Assembly: GCA_028875955.1 (NCBI GenBank)
Contig: JAGWTX010000094.1
Span: forward strand, 1 to 7,791
Source of the DNA: Bacteroidota bacterium
GTDB taxonomy: Bacteria; Bacteroidota; Bacteroidia; Chitinophagales; Chitinophagaceae
Direction: 5' to 3'
Length of the DNA stretch: 7,791 nt
A model generated the notes under the pieces. That model ran no database searches. It worked only from the letters and a program-made list of their open reading frames with translations, and had not been told where the DNA came from. Shown here piece by piece: positions 1-5,914 of the stretch (within the stretch, counting starts at the first letter, position 1; each line of letters opens with the position of its first letter). The position numbers and the translations under genes were made by a program.

Positions 1-314
1 TGGGGTTGGAAGTATTACTCGAAATCCACAATGAGGAAGAATTGGATCATATCTGTGATGCAGTGGATCTCGTAGGCGTGAATAACCGGAACCTTAAGAC
101 TTTTTCGGTGGACATTGAAACCTCCCTGGGACTTATCAACAGGATACCCAGCGATAAACCTGCAGTGGCAGAGAGTGGTATCAGTGATGTAGATACTATT
201 GTAACTTTACGCCGGGCCGGTTTCAAAGGCTTCCTGATCGGGGAGAACTTCATGAAACAGCCCAGCCCTTCGATTGCTTTTGCTGATTTTGTCAATCAAC
301 TAAAAGCAAGCTAA
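1..314 (+). CDS. trpC: Indole-3-glycerol phosphate synthase, C-terminal part (5' end outside window)
   Basis: Converts the TrpF product CdRP to indole-3-glycerol phosphate in the cytoplasm (tryptophan pathway). Only about 104 C-terminal residues are present, roughly 40% of the family's usual 250-265; reading starts at base 3, and no true start codon is in the window. What is visible are the last strands of a (beta/alpha)8 barrel: LLEIHNEEEL, whose first Glu matches the catalytic Glu of the family; LVGVNNRNLKTF, with the conserved Asn; AESGI, with the conserved Glu-Ser; and the phosphate-binding end GFLIGENFMK. The TAA stop at 312-314 is one base before the trpF ATG, so the two are surely cotranscribed and probably translationally coupled. 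A TTG at 6-8 is an internal Leu codon, not a start. Identification is by family motifs and operon context. Confidence 0.95.
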   Translation, partial: GLEVLLEIHNEEELDHICDAVDLVGVNNRNLKTFSVDIETSLGLINRIPSDKPAVAESGISDVDTIVTLRRAGFKGFLIGENFMKQPSPSIAFADFVNQLKAS

Positions 315-315
315 C

Positions 316-957
316 ATGCGAATCAAAGTTTGCGGTATGACCAATGCCGAACAGGTAATGCAACTCGATGAAATGGGGGTTGAATTTGCCGGTTTTATTT
401 TTTACCCTAACTCGCCCAGGTATGTATACCGGTCCATGCACAAGGAGGAGATTAAAAAGATCCGGGGTAAGGGGATCAATAAAGTGGGGGTCTTTGTCAA
501 TGCAGGCATAGAGGAAGTGCTCGAGGCCGTGGATGATTGTGGTTTGTATCTGGTACAGTTACATGGGGATGAAACGCCGAAATACTGCGAGAAAATCGCC
601 AATTATGTAACAGTCGTCAAAGCTTTCAGATTACGGGAGGATGACAATGTGTTATGGAAGATAAAGGATTACCGGGATATCGCAGACATGTTTCTCTTTG
701 ACACGGAAGGGGCAGGTTACGGGGGAACCGGCAGAAAGTTTGACTGGAATCTCCTCAAAGACCTGACGATCGGGAAACCCTATTTTCTCAGTGGGGGGAT
801 AGAACCGGAGGATACGGAAAAGTTAAAAATATTTGCGGGAGAACCCGTAGCCAAAGATCTTTTTTCCATTGATATCAACAGCCGTTTTGAAACCTCACCC
901 GGAGTGAAGGATATGGGAAAATTACAACCGTTTATTGAGGCAGTTAAGAAATTATAA
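316..957 (+). CDS. trpF: Phosphoribosylanthranilate isomerase
   Basis: Catalyses the Amadori rearrangement of N-(5'-phosphoribosyl)anthranilate to CdRP. The 213-residue product has the usual length for a monofunctional TrpF and shows all expected motifs in order: KVCGMTN near the N-terminus with the general-base Cys6, GFIFYPNSPRYV (21-37), VGVFVNA (57-63), LVQLHGDE (79-86), LFDTEG with the general-acid Asp129, GGTGRKFDW (136-144), the phosphate-binding FLSGGI (157-162), and SIDINSRFETSPGVKD close to the end. The ATG start at 316 directly follows the trpC stop. It is separate from trpC, unlike the TrpC-TrpF fusion of enteric bacteria. Because a dedicated TrpF is present, HisA of this genome need not act as a bifunctional PriA. 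No Shine-Dalgarno sequence is evident; coupling to trpC translation is the likely mode of initiation. Confidence 0.97.
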   Translation: MRIKVCGMTNAEQVMQLDEMGVEFAGFIFYPNSPRYVYRSMHKEEIKKIRGKGINKVGVFVNAGIEEVLEAVDDCGLYLVQLHGDETPKYCEKIANYVTVVKAFRLREDDNVLWKIKDYRDIADMFLFDTEGAGYGGTGRKFDWNLLKDLTIGKPYFLSGGIEPEDTEKLKIFAGEPVAKDLFSIDINSRFETSPGVKDMGKLQPFIEAVKKL

Positions 958-967
958 ATTAAATCAG

Positions 968-2161
968 ATGCAAACAGTTACGTATCAGCAACCCGATGTG
1001 CAGGGATATTATGGTCAGTTTGGGGGAGCTTATATTCCGGAGATGTTACACAGGAATGTGGCAGAACTGAAAGAAAGATACCTATCCATCATGGAGGAAG
1101 CTTCCTTTCAAAAGGAGTTTCAGATGTTGTTAAAAGATTATGTCGGCAGACCTACCCCACTTTTCTTAGCGGAAAGACTGAGTAAGGAATTCAATTCTTC
1201 CATCTATCTGAAAAGAGAAGATCTCTGCCATACGGGCGCACACAAGATAAACAATACCATTGGCCAGATCCTGCTTGCCAGAAAACTGGGCAAGACCCGG
1301 ATCATTGCAGAAACAGGTGCCGGTCAGCATGGTGTAGCCACCGCAACGGTTTGTGCCTTGAAAGGGATGGAATGTATTGTATATATGGGTGAAAAGGATA
1401 TTGAAAGACAGGCGCCCAATGTGGCCCGTATGAAAATGCTGGGTGCGAAGGTGATCCCGGCCATCAGCGGAAGCAAAACGCTAAAAGATGCCACCAATGA
1501 AGCCATTCGCGACTGGATCAATAATCCGGTGGATACCCATTATATCATCGGCAGTGTGGTGGGACCGCATCCTTACCCGGATATGGTGGCCCGGTTCCAG
1601 AGTGTCATCAGCGAAGAGACGCGCTGGCAGTTAAAAGAAAAAACCGGATCGGAATTACCCACCCATGTGGTTGCCTGTGTAGGGGGCGGCAGTAATGCAG
1701 CAGGAGCGTTTTATCATTACCTGGATGAACTGAGTGTACAATTGGTTGCCGTTGAAGCAGCCGGGCATGGAGTATACAGTGGCATGAGCGCTGCAACCTC
1801 ACAATTGGGTAAACCCGGGGTATTGCATGGGTCCAAAAGCCTGGTCATGCAAACCGAAGATGGCCAGGTGATTGAGCCGCATAGTATTTCAGCGGGACTG
1901 GATTATCCGGGTATCGGCCCCTTACATGCCAACCTCTTTGCCAGTGGCAGGGGAACTTTTTTAAGTGCAACAGATGAAGAAGCTTTGCAATCGGCATTTC
2001 ACATCAGCAAAACAGAAGGCATTATCCCTGCGCTGGAAACCGCACATGCATTTGCCATACTGGGAAAACTAAACCTGAAAACAACAGACAGGGTAGTGAT
2101 CTGCCTGAGCGGGAGGGGCGACAAGGATCTGGCTACCTACATGAACGCCATGGATATTTAA
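968..2161 (+). CDS. trpB: Tryptophan synthase beta subunit
   Basis: PLP enzyme that condenses indole, channelled from TrpA, with L-serine to give L-tryptophan. I place the start at ATG 968, giving 397 residues, the normal size; an in-frame TTG at 935 would add 11 residues but lies inside trpF and is unlikely. With this numbering the PLP lysine is K93 in HTGAHKINNTIGQ, the catalytic Glu is E115 in AETGAGQHG, the PLP phosphate loop is GGGSNAAG (239-246), the loop SAGLDYPGIGP is at 308-318, and SGRGDKD (381-387) is near the C-terminus. This is the standard TrpB1 type that partners TrpA, supported by trpA following after 12 nt. There are 10 nt between the trpF stop and this start, A/T-rich with no Shine-Dalgarno. 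No substitution or truncation is seen. Confidence 0.97.
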   Translation: MQTVTYQQPDVQGYYGQFGGAYIPEMLHRNVAELKERYLSIMEEASFQKEFQMLLKDYVGRPTPLFLAERLSKEFNSSIYLKREDLCHTGAHKINNTIGQILLARKLGKTRIIAETGAGQHGVATATVCALKGMECIVYMGEKDIERQAPNVARMKMLGAKVIPAISGSKTLKDATNEAIRDWINNPVDTHYIIGSVVGPHPYPDMVARFQSVISEETRWQLKEKTGSELPTHVVACVGGGSNAAGAFYHYLDELSVQLVAVEAAGHGVYSGMSAATSQLGKPGVLHGSKSLVMQTEDGQVIEPHSISAGLDYPGIGPLHANLFASGRGTFLSATDEEALQSAFHISKTEGIIPALETAHAFAILGKLNLKTTDRVVICLSGRGDKDLATYMNAMDI

Positions 2162-2173
2162 TGAATCAATTTT

Positions 2174-2947
2174 ATGAGCAGAATACAGGCATTATTCAAT
2201 CGGAAAAAAAATCGGGTCCTGAATGTTTACTGCACCGCAGGCTACCCGGAACTCAACAGCACCATTCCGGTTATGAAGGCATTACAGGAAAACGGTGCAG
2301 ACCTGATCGAACTGGGGATGCCCTATAGTGATCCACTGGCAGATGGTCCTGTTATCCAGGCAAGCGGAACCCGGGCATTGGAGAACGGGATGACCATTGC
2401 TGTTCTGCTTGAGCAGTTACGCAATGCCGGGGATGCCATACAGGTGCCTGTAATCTTAATGGGTTATATGAATCCTGTTTTGCAATATGGTTTTGAAAGA
2501 TTTTGTGCGGATGCGCGTGCAGCCGGTGTAGACGGGTTGATTCTGCCCGATCTGCCTGAATTCGAGTATGAGTCCGAATACGGAGCGGTTATAAAAAAAT
2601 ATGGACTGGATTTTATTTTCCTGGTTACGCCGGAAACATCCGAAGAGCGGATCAGAAAGCTGGATGCTTTAAGTTCGGGATTTCTGTATGCAGTGAGTTC
2701 ATCGGCAACCACAGGAAAGGATAAGGATTTTGATACAGTCAGTGTTTACCTGAAAAGACTGCAGTCCATGCAATTAAAGAATCCGGTGTTGGTAGGGTTC
2801 GGTATCAAAGACAAAGCTACTTTCGATACAGCCTGTGCCAATGCCAATGGTGCGATCATCGGTACGGCTTTTATCAAAGCTATTGAAGACAGCCAGTCGC
2901 TTCCGGAAACCATTAGCCGTTTTCTGAAATCGGTATTGGAAGGATAA
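2174..2947 (+). CDS. trpA: Tryptophan synthase alpha subunit
   Basis: Cleaves indole-3-glycerol phosphate to indole and glyceraldehyde-3-phosphate and passes indole to TrpB. The 257-residue (beta/alpha)8 protein contains the signature IELGMPYSDPLADGP with the two catalytic acids, Glu46 and Asp57 (equivalents of Salmonella Glu49 and Asp60). It also has PVILMGYMNP (92-101), the DGLILPDLP strand (120-128), FLVTPETSEERI (149-160) and the YAVSSSATTG segment (172-181), with Tyr172 at the conserved aromatic position. The start at ATG 2174 gives a typical N-terminus (MSRIQALF); the ATG overlapping the trpB stop at 2161 is in another frame. This is the last trp gene. The same-strand run continues with his genes after 49 nt, without a recognisable terminator. 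Confidence 0.97.
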   Translation: MSRIQALFNRKKNRVLNVYCTAGYPELNSTIPVMKALQENGADLIELGMPYSDPLADGPVIQASGTRALENGMTIAVLLEQLRNAGDAIQVPVILMGYMNPVLQYGFERFCADARAAGVDGLILPDLPEFEYESEYGAVIKKYGLDFIFLVTPETSEERIRKLDALSSGFLYAVSSSATTGKDKDFDTVSVYLKRLQSMQLKNPVLVGFGIKDKATFDTACANANGAIIGTAFIKAIEDSQSLPETISRFLKSVLEG

Positions 2948-2951
2948 TGGT

Positions 2952-2959
2952 TTTTTTTG
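2952..2959 (+). promoter_or_regulatory. Possible -7 promoter element before hisH (weak)
   Basis: The end of an eight-T run plus the next G reads TTTTTTTG, which matches the Bacteroidota -7 consensus TAnnTTTG at five of the six fixed positions. It continues as TTTGTAAGG, the same nine bases that follow the better element before hisIE. Initiation would fall near 2966, leaving a leader of about 30 nt to the hisH ATG. There is no well-spaced -33 TTTG, and a homopolymer T-run can match by chance, so this is a low-confidence suggestion. Confidence 0.22.
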
Positions 2960-2996
2960 TAAGGGTTTACAACAAGGTTTTAATAAACGGGAAACT

Positions 2997-3581
2997 ATGA
3001 AGTTGGCGATCGTAAAATATAATGCGGGTAATATCCAGTCTGTTTTATACGCTTTGGAACGTATCGGCATGGAAGCAGCTGTTACCGATGACCATCGTGT
3101 GTTATCGGAAGCGGATAAAGTGATTTTTCCCGGGGTGGGTGAAGCCAGCACTGCCATGCAGTATCTTGCTGAGAGAGGGTTGGATACACTGCTCAAAAAC
3201 CTGACACAGCCGGTATTGGGGATCTGTCTGGGGATGCAGTTGATGTGTAACCATAGTGAAGAAAACGACACGGATTGCCTGGGTATATTTGATACCAGGG
3301 TGAAGCGGTTTACGGTAGACCTGAAGATCCCCCAGATTGGCTGGAATTCGATAGAACAGACCCGAGGCCCTTTATTTGAAGGGATCCCTGCGGGAGCATA
3401 TACCTATTTCGTACATAGCTATTATGCGGAACTGTGCAGTGAAACTGCTGCTGTAACCCATTATGGAGCCCCCTTCAGCAGTGCCCTGCAGAAAAATAAT
3501 TTTTACGGTGTCCAGTTTCACCCCGAAAAAAGTGCGGCAATCGGTGAACAGATCCTCCGGAATTTTATCCGGATCAAATAG
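2997..3581 (+). CDS. hisH: Imidazole glycerol phosphate synthase, glutaminase subunit
   Basis: Class I glutamine amidotransferase that releases ammonia from glutamine and feeds it through the HisF barrel in the HisH/HisF complex (fifth step of histidine synthesis). The 194-residue product has the complete triad: nucleophile Cys77 in GICLGMQ, His175 and Glu177 in VQFHPEKS. Other HisH hallmarks are YNAGNIQSV (8-16), the oxyanion-strand PGVGEAS (45-51) and the IGWNSIE segment (114-120) that precedes YFVHSYY (137-143). ATG 2997 gives the standard N-terminus, and no Shine-Dalgarno is present. It lies 49 nt after trpA and 39 nt before hisA. The upstream his genes hisG, hisD, hisC and hisB are not here, so this is the first his gene of the segment and follows directly on the trp operon. 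Confidence 0.96.
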   Translation: MKLAIVKYNAGNIQSVLYALERIGMEAAVTDDHRVLSEADKVIFPGVGEASTAMQYLAERGLDTLLKNLTQPVLGICLGMQLMCNHSEENDTDCLGIFDTRVKRFTVDLKIPQIGWNSIEQTRGPLFEGIPAGAYTYFVHSYYAELCSETAAVTHYGAPFSSALQKNNFYGVQFHPEKSAAIGEQILRNFIRIK

Positions 3582-3620
3582 TAAACAGAATCATTATTCA
3601 CTTTATATTTTTTCTTTTCG

Positions 3621-4337
3621 ATGCAGATCATACCCGCCATAGATATTATTGATGGAAAATGCGTTCGCCTCACACAAGGGGATTATGGACAAAAAAAGGT
3701 CTACCATGAAAATCCATTGGAAGTGGCCAAAGCGTTTGAAGCCGCTGGGTTACAGCGACTGCATCTGGTTGATCTGGACGGGGCCAGGGCCGGTAAGGTT
3801 ACCAACTGGAAAGTATTGGAATCCATTGCAGGGAATACCTCGCTGGTGATTGATTTCGGCGGCGGCATCAAAACGGAAACCGACCTCAACATTGTATTTG
3901 AATCCGGGGCCGCATTGGCTACGATCGGAAGCCTGGCTGTCAAACAGGAAGCCTTGTTTGTCAGTTGGCTGGATAAGTATGGGGCCGATAAGTTTTTTTT
4001 GGGCGCAGACGTGAAGGATGAAAAAATCGCCATTGGCGGATGGCTTGAAACAACCGATATCGATATTTATTCCTTTATTCAATCTTACCAGGCCGTAGGG
4101 ATCAAACAGCTATTCTGTACAGATGTAAGCAGGGATGGAAAACTGGAGGGGCCATCCCTTGGACTCTACCAGGGAATCATCCAACGATTTCCCAAACTGC
4201 ATTTTGTAGCAAGTGGCGGTGTTGCCAGTATGGATGACCTGCAGGAACTGAAGCGGATCGGTTGCCAGGGCGTGATCATCGGAAAAGCGATATATGAGGG
4301 CAGGATCGACATGGCAGATTTGAAAAACATCCTTTGA
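3621..4337 (+). CDS. hisA: ProFAR isomerase (phosphoribosylformimino-AICAR-phosphate isomerase)
   Basis: Catalyses the Amadori rearrangement of ProFAR to PRFAR, fourth step of histidine synthesis, and supplies the substrate of HisF/HisH. The 238-residue (beta/alpha)8 barrel begins with IPAIDIIDGKCVRLTQGDY; Asp8 is the general base, and Asp130 in FLGADVKDEK matches the general acid. The two half-barrel phosphate sites are DFGGGIKT (78-85) and ASGGVASMDD (197-206). TDVSRDGKLEGPS (167-179) is the conserved C-terminal-half motif. It is a sugar isomerase in the same superfamily as TrpF, but the presence of a dedicated trpF in the same gene run argues against a dual-function PriA role. It is preceded by a T-rich 39-nt gap after hisH and followed by a 143-nt gap before hisF. 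Confidence 0.96.
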   Translation: MQIIPAIDIIDGKCVRLTQGDYGQKKVYHENPLEVAKAFEAAGLQRLHLVDLDGARAGKVTNWKVLESIAGNTSLVIDFGGGIKTETDLNIVFESGAALATIGSLAVKQEALFVSWLDKYGADKFFLGADVKDEKIAIGGWLETTDIDIYSFIQSYQAVGIKQLFCTDVSRDGKLEGPSLGLYQGIIQRFPKLHFVASGGVASMDDLQELKRIGCQGVIIGKAIYEGRIDMADLKNIL

Positions 4338-4480
4338 CAACAGAACCTGATAAAATTTGCGTTCAATACTATTGGCTAAAATTCATATAATGTTTACAGA
4401 ATGCAACAGGAAGATGTTTATAGTAAAATAAGCCTGCAAACCAAATACAAATCATACTCCATCACAAACCAAGCTATTCC
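4338..4480 (+). other. 143-nt A/T-rich spacer between hisA and hisF
   Basis: This is the longest gap inside the biosynthetic gene run and is visibly richer in A/T than the flanking genes. It contains no credible gene: the only forward reading frame from an ATG (4390-4431) is 13 codons and resembles nothing known. I find no strong hairpin followed by a T-run, so a terminator is not supported, and no run of His codons that would suggest a leader-peptide attenuator. A TTGACA lies at 4334-4339 across the hisA stop, with AAAATTTG at 4352-4359, but their spacing is too short for a convincing promoter. The spacer probably carries a weak internal promoter or a regulatory site for hisF; this is inference. 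Confidence 0.5.
4390..4423 (+). repeat. Imperfect direct repeat ATGTTTAYAG, two copies
   Basis: ATGTTTACAG (4390-4399) and ATGTTTATAG (4414-4423) differ at one of ten bases, and their start points are 24 nt apart, inside the hisA-hisF spacer. Tandem half-sites of this kind can be operator sequences, but in A/T-rich DNA two copies may be coincidence. No function is assigned. Confidence 0.3.
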
Positions 4481-5239
4481 ATGCTGACAAAACGAATCAT
4501 ACCCTGTCTCGATATCAAAGATGGCCGCACGGTAAAAGGTATCAATTTTGAGAATATCCGTGACGCAGGTGATCCGGTGGAACTGGGTGCCTTTTATGCG
4601 GAACAGGGTGCGGATGAACTCGTTTTCCTGGATATCACGGCTACGGTGGAAAAAAGAAAAACACTGAGTGAACTGGTGAATAAGATCTCCCATCGCATCA
4701 ACATTCCTTTTACCGTTGGTGGCGGCATCAGCAGTATCGAGGATGTAAGCGTGTTATTGCAAAATGGCGCTGATAAGATTTCGGTAAATACCGCTGCTTT
4801 TAAAAATCCCGCATTGATCGCTGGTCTTGCCCGGGAATTCGGGAGCCAGTGTGTGGTGCTGGCCATCGATACCAAACAGGAAGCTGATGGGGAATGGTAT
4901 GTTTATCTGAATGGCGGAAGAACAAAAACCGATATGCGTTGTGAAGACTGGGCAAGACAGGCCGTAGATCTGGGTGCCGGAGAAATCCTGCTCACTTCCA
5001 TGAACCACGATGGCACCAAACAGGGTTTTGCGCTGGACATCACTGAAAAACTGGCCACCGGATTGCCTGTCCCTGTAATTGCTTCGGGTGGTGGCGGAAC
5101 CATGCCGCATTTTGTGGAGGTTTTCACCAAAGGGAAAGCCGATGCTGCATTGGCTGCCAGCATTTTTCACTTTAAAGAAATTGCCATACCGGATCTGAAA
5201 CAATTCCTGCGGGATGCAGGCATTGAAGTAAGACACTGA
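4481..5239 (+). CDS. hisF: Imidazole glycerol phosphate synthase, cyclase subunit
   Basis: The barrel partner of HisH: it uses the delivered ammonia to convert PRFAR to imidazole-glycerol phosphate and AICAR, the latter re-entering purine synthesis. The 252-residue product is full length. It starts MLTKRIIPCLDIKDGRTVKG with catalytic Asp11 at the canonical position, and has the second catalytic Asp130 in VLAIDTK. Other conserved blocks are GDPVELGAFYAEQGADEL (30-47), the phosphate loop FTVGGGIS (77-84), VYLNGGRTKTD (141-151), LTSMNHDGTKQGF (171-183) and PVIASGGGGTMPHF (198-211). ATG 4481 gives exactly the family N-terminus. It follows hisA after 143 nt rather than being tightly coupled, and precedes hisIE by 68 nt that contain a promoter-like element. 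No anomaly is seen in the protein. Confidence 0.97.
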   Translation: MLTKRIIPCLDIKDGRTVKGINFENIRDAGDPVELGAFYAEQGADELVFLDITATVEKRKTLSELVNKISHRINIPFTVGGGISSIEDVSVLLQNGADKISVNTAAFKNPALIAGLAREFGSQCVVLAIDTKQEADGEWYVYLNGGRTKTDMRCEDWARQAVDLGAGEILLTSMNHDGTKQGFALDITEKLATGLPVPVIASGGGGTMPHFVEVFTKGKADAALAASIFHFKEIAIPDLKQFLRDAGIEVRH

Positions 5240-5268
5240 CAGAAAGCTTAGGATAGCCCGGCTTTTCG

Positions 5269-5276
5269 TAGCTTTG
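5269..5276 (+). promoter_or_regulatory. Bacteroidota-type -7 element before hisIE
   Basis: TAGCTTTG matches the -7 consensus TAnnTTTG at all six fixed positions and lies in the 68-nt gap between hisF and hisIE. Initiation about seven bases downstream (near 5283) would give a leader of about 25 nt before ATG 5308. The -33 box is poor: only a TTAG near 5248-5251 sits at a plausible distance. It suggests that hisIE and the downstream thioredoxin gene can be transcribed apart from hisHAF. The motif is seen directly; promoter activity is inferred. Confidence 0.5.
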
Positions 5277-5307
5277 TAAGGATAAGGTTCACACCCAAAT
5301 ACCTACC

Positions 5308-5904
5308 ATGAAAATTGATTTTAATAAATATGCCGACGGATTGGTGCCTGCCATTGTTCAGGATTATACGACGCAAAAGGTATTGATGCTGGGTTTTATG
5401 AATGAAGCGGCTTTGAAAAAAACAGAAGAAAGCGGAAAAGTCACTTTCTATAGCCGTAGCAAGCAACGTCTCTGGACAAAGGGTGAGGAAAGCGGGAATT
5501 TTCTGGAATTGAAATCGCTGACACCTGACTGCGACCAGGATACCCTGCTCATCAAAGCGCATCCGACCGGTCCGGTTTGTCATACCGGCGCCGACACCTG
5601 CTGGAGTGAACGCAACCATAGCGATAATTTTTTATTGTACCTGGAAGATATTATCCGGCTACGCAAACAGGCATCTCCTGATGAATCCTATGTAGCCAGG
5701 CTCTTTTCAAAAGGCATCAATAAAATAGCCCAGAAAGTAGGTGAGGAAGCGGTTGAGCTGGTGATTGAGGCAAAGGACAACGATGAAGACCTTTTTTTAA
5801 ACGAGGCTGCCGATCTTTTGTTTCATTATTTGCTTTTGCTTAACGCCAAAGGCTATAACTTGCAAAGAGTGACTGAAATATTAGAAAAAAGACATTCCAA
5901 ATAA
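5308..5904 (+). CDS. hisIE: Bifunctional phosphoribosyl-AMP cyclohydrolase / phosphoribosyl-ATP pyrophosphohydrolase
   Basis: A fused enzyme for the second and third steps of histidine synthesis: HisE removes pyrophosphate from PR-ATP and HisI opens the adenine ring of PR-AMP to give ProFAR, the substrate of HisA. Residues 1-105 are the HisI domain: MLGFMNEAAL (27-36), VTFYSRSKQRLWTKGEESGN (45-64), the metal-binding SLTPDCDQDTLL (70-81) with Asp74, Asp76 and Asp78, and the zinc cysteines Cys75, Cys91 (CHTG) and Cys98. Residues 108-198 are the all-helical HisE domain, with KVGEEAVELVIEAK (143-156) and NEAADLLFHYLLLL (165-178), carrying the acidic metal ligands. The length of 198 is normal for the fusion. 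ATG 5308 is preceded by an A-rich leader without Shine-Dalgarno. Its product feeds HisA two genes upstream; the next gene starts 10 nt after its stop. Confidence 0.97.
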   Translation: MKIDFNKYADGLVPAIVQDYTTQKVLMLGFMNEAALKKTEESGKVTFYSRSKQRLWTKGEESGNFLELKSLTPDCDQDTLLIKAHPTGPVCHTGADTCWSERNHSDNFLLYLEDIIRLRKQASPDESYVARLFSKGINKIAQKVGEEAVELVIEAKDNDEDLFLNEAADLLFHYLLLLNAKGYNLQRVTEILEKRHSK

Positions 5905-5914
5905 TCGACAAACC

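Noticed and set aside
935..967. An 11-residue N-terminal extension of TrpB from a TTG start
   Set aside because: It lies inside the trpF coding end, uses a rare start codon, and the extra residues do not match TrpB; ATG 968 gives the normal family length.
2917..2958. An intrinsic terminator after trpA (short inverted repeat plus eight Ts)
   Set aside because: The inverted repeat is weak, contains a mismatch, sits inside trpA, and ends 17 nt before the T-run, so it does not have terminator geometry.
2774..3271. A 165-residue minus-strand open frame across trpA and hisH
   Set aside because: It is antisense to two genes with complete catalytic motifs, spans their intergenic gap, is rich in Ser, Pro and Cys, and resembles no known family; it is a shadow frame.
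3604..3611. A -7 element (TATATTTT) just before hisA
   Set aside because: Initiation would fall only about three bases before the ATG, and the T-rich tract makes a chance match likely.
4334..4359. A sigma-70-like or Bacteroidota promoter from TTGACA (4334-4339) and AAAATTTG (4352-4359) before hisF
   Set aside because: The boxes are only 12-15 nt apart, the second lacks the TA, and the first overlaps the hisA stop; support is too weak for a feature.
4390..4431. A 13-codon leader peptide (attenuator) upstream of hisF
   Set aside because: It contains no histidine codons, and no alternative hairpins or terminator follow it.
4754..5236. A 160-residue minus-strand open frame inside hisF
   Set aside because: It is fully antisense to hisF, whose protein is intact and canonical; two further overlapping antisense frames in the same place show this is a composition effect.
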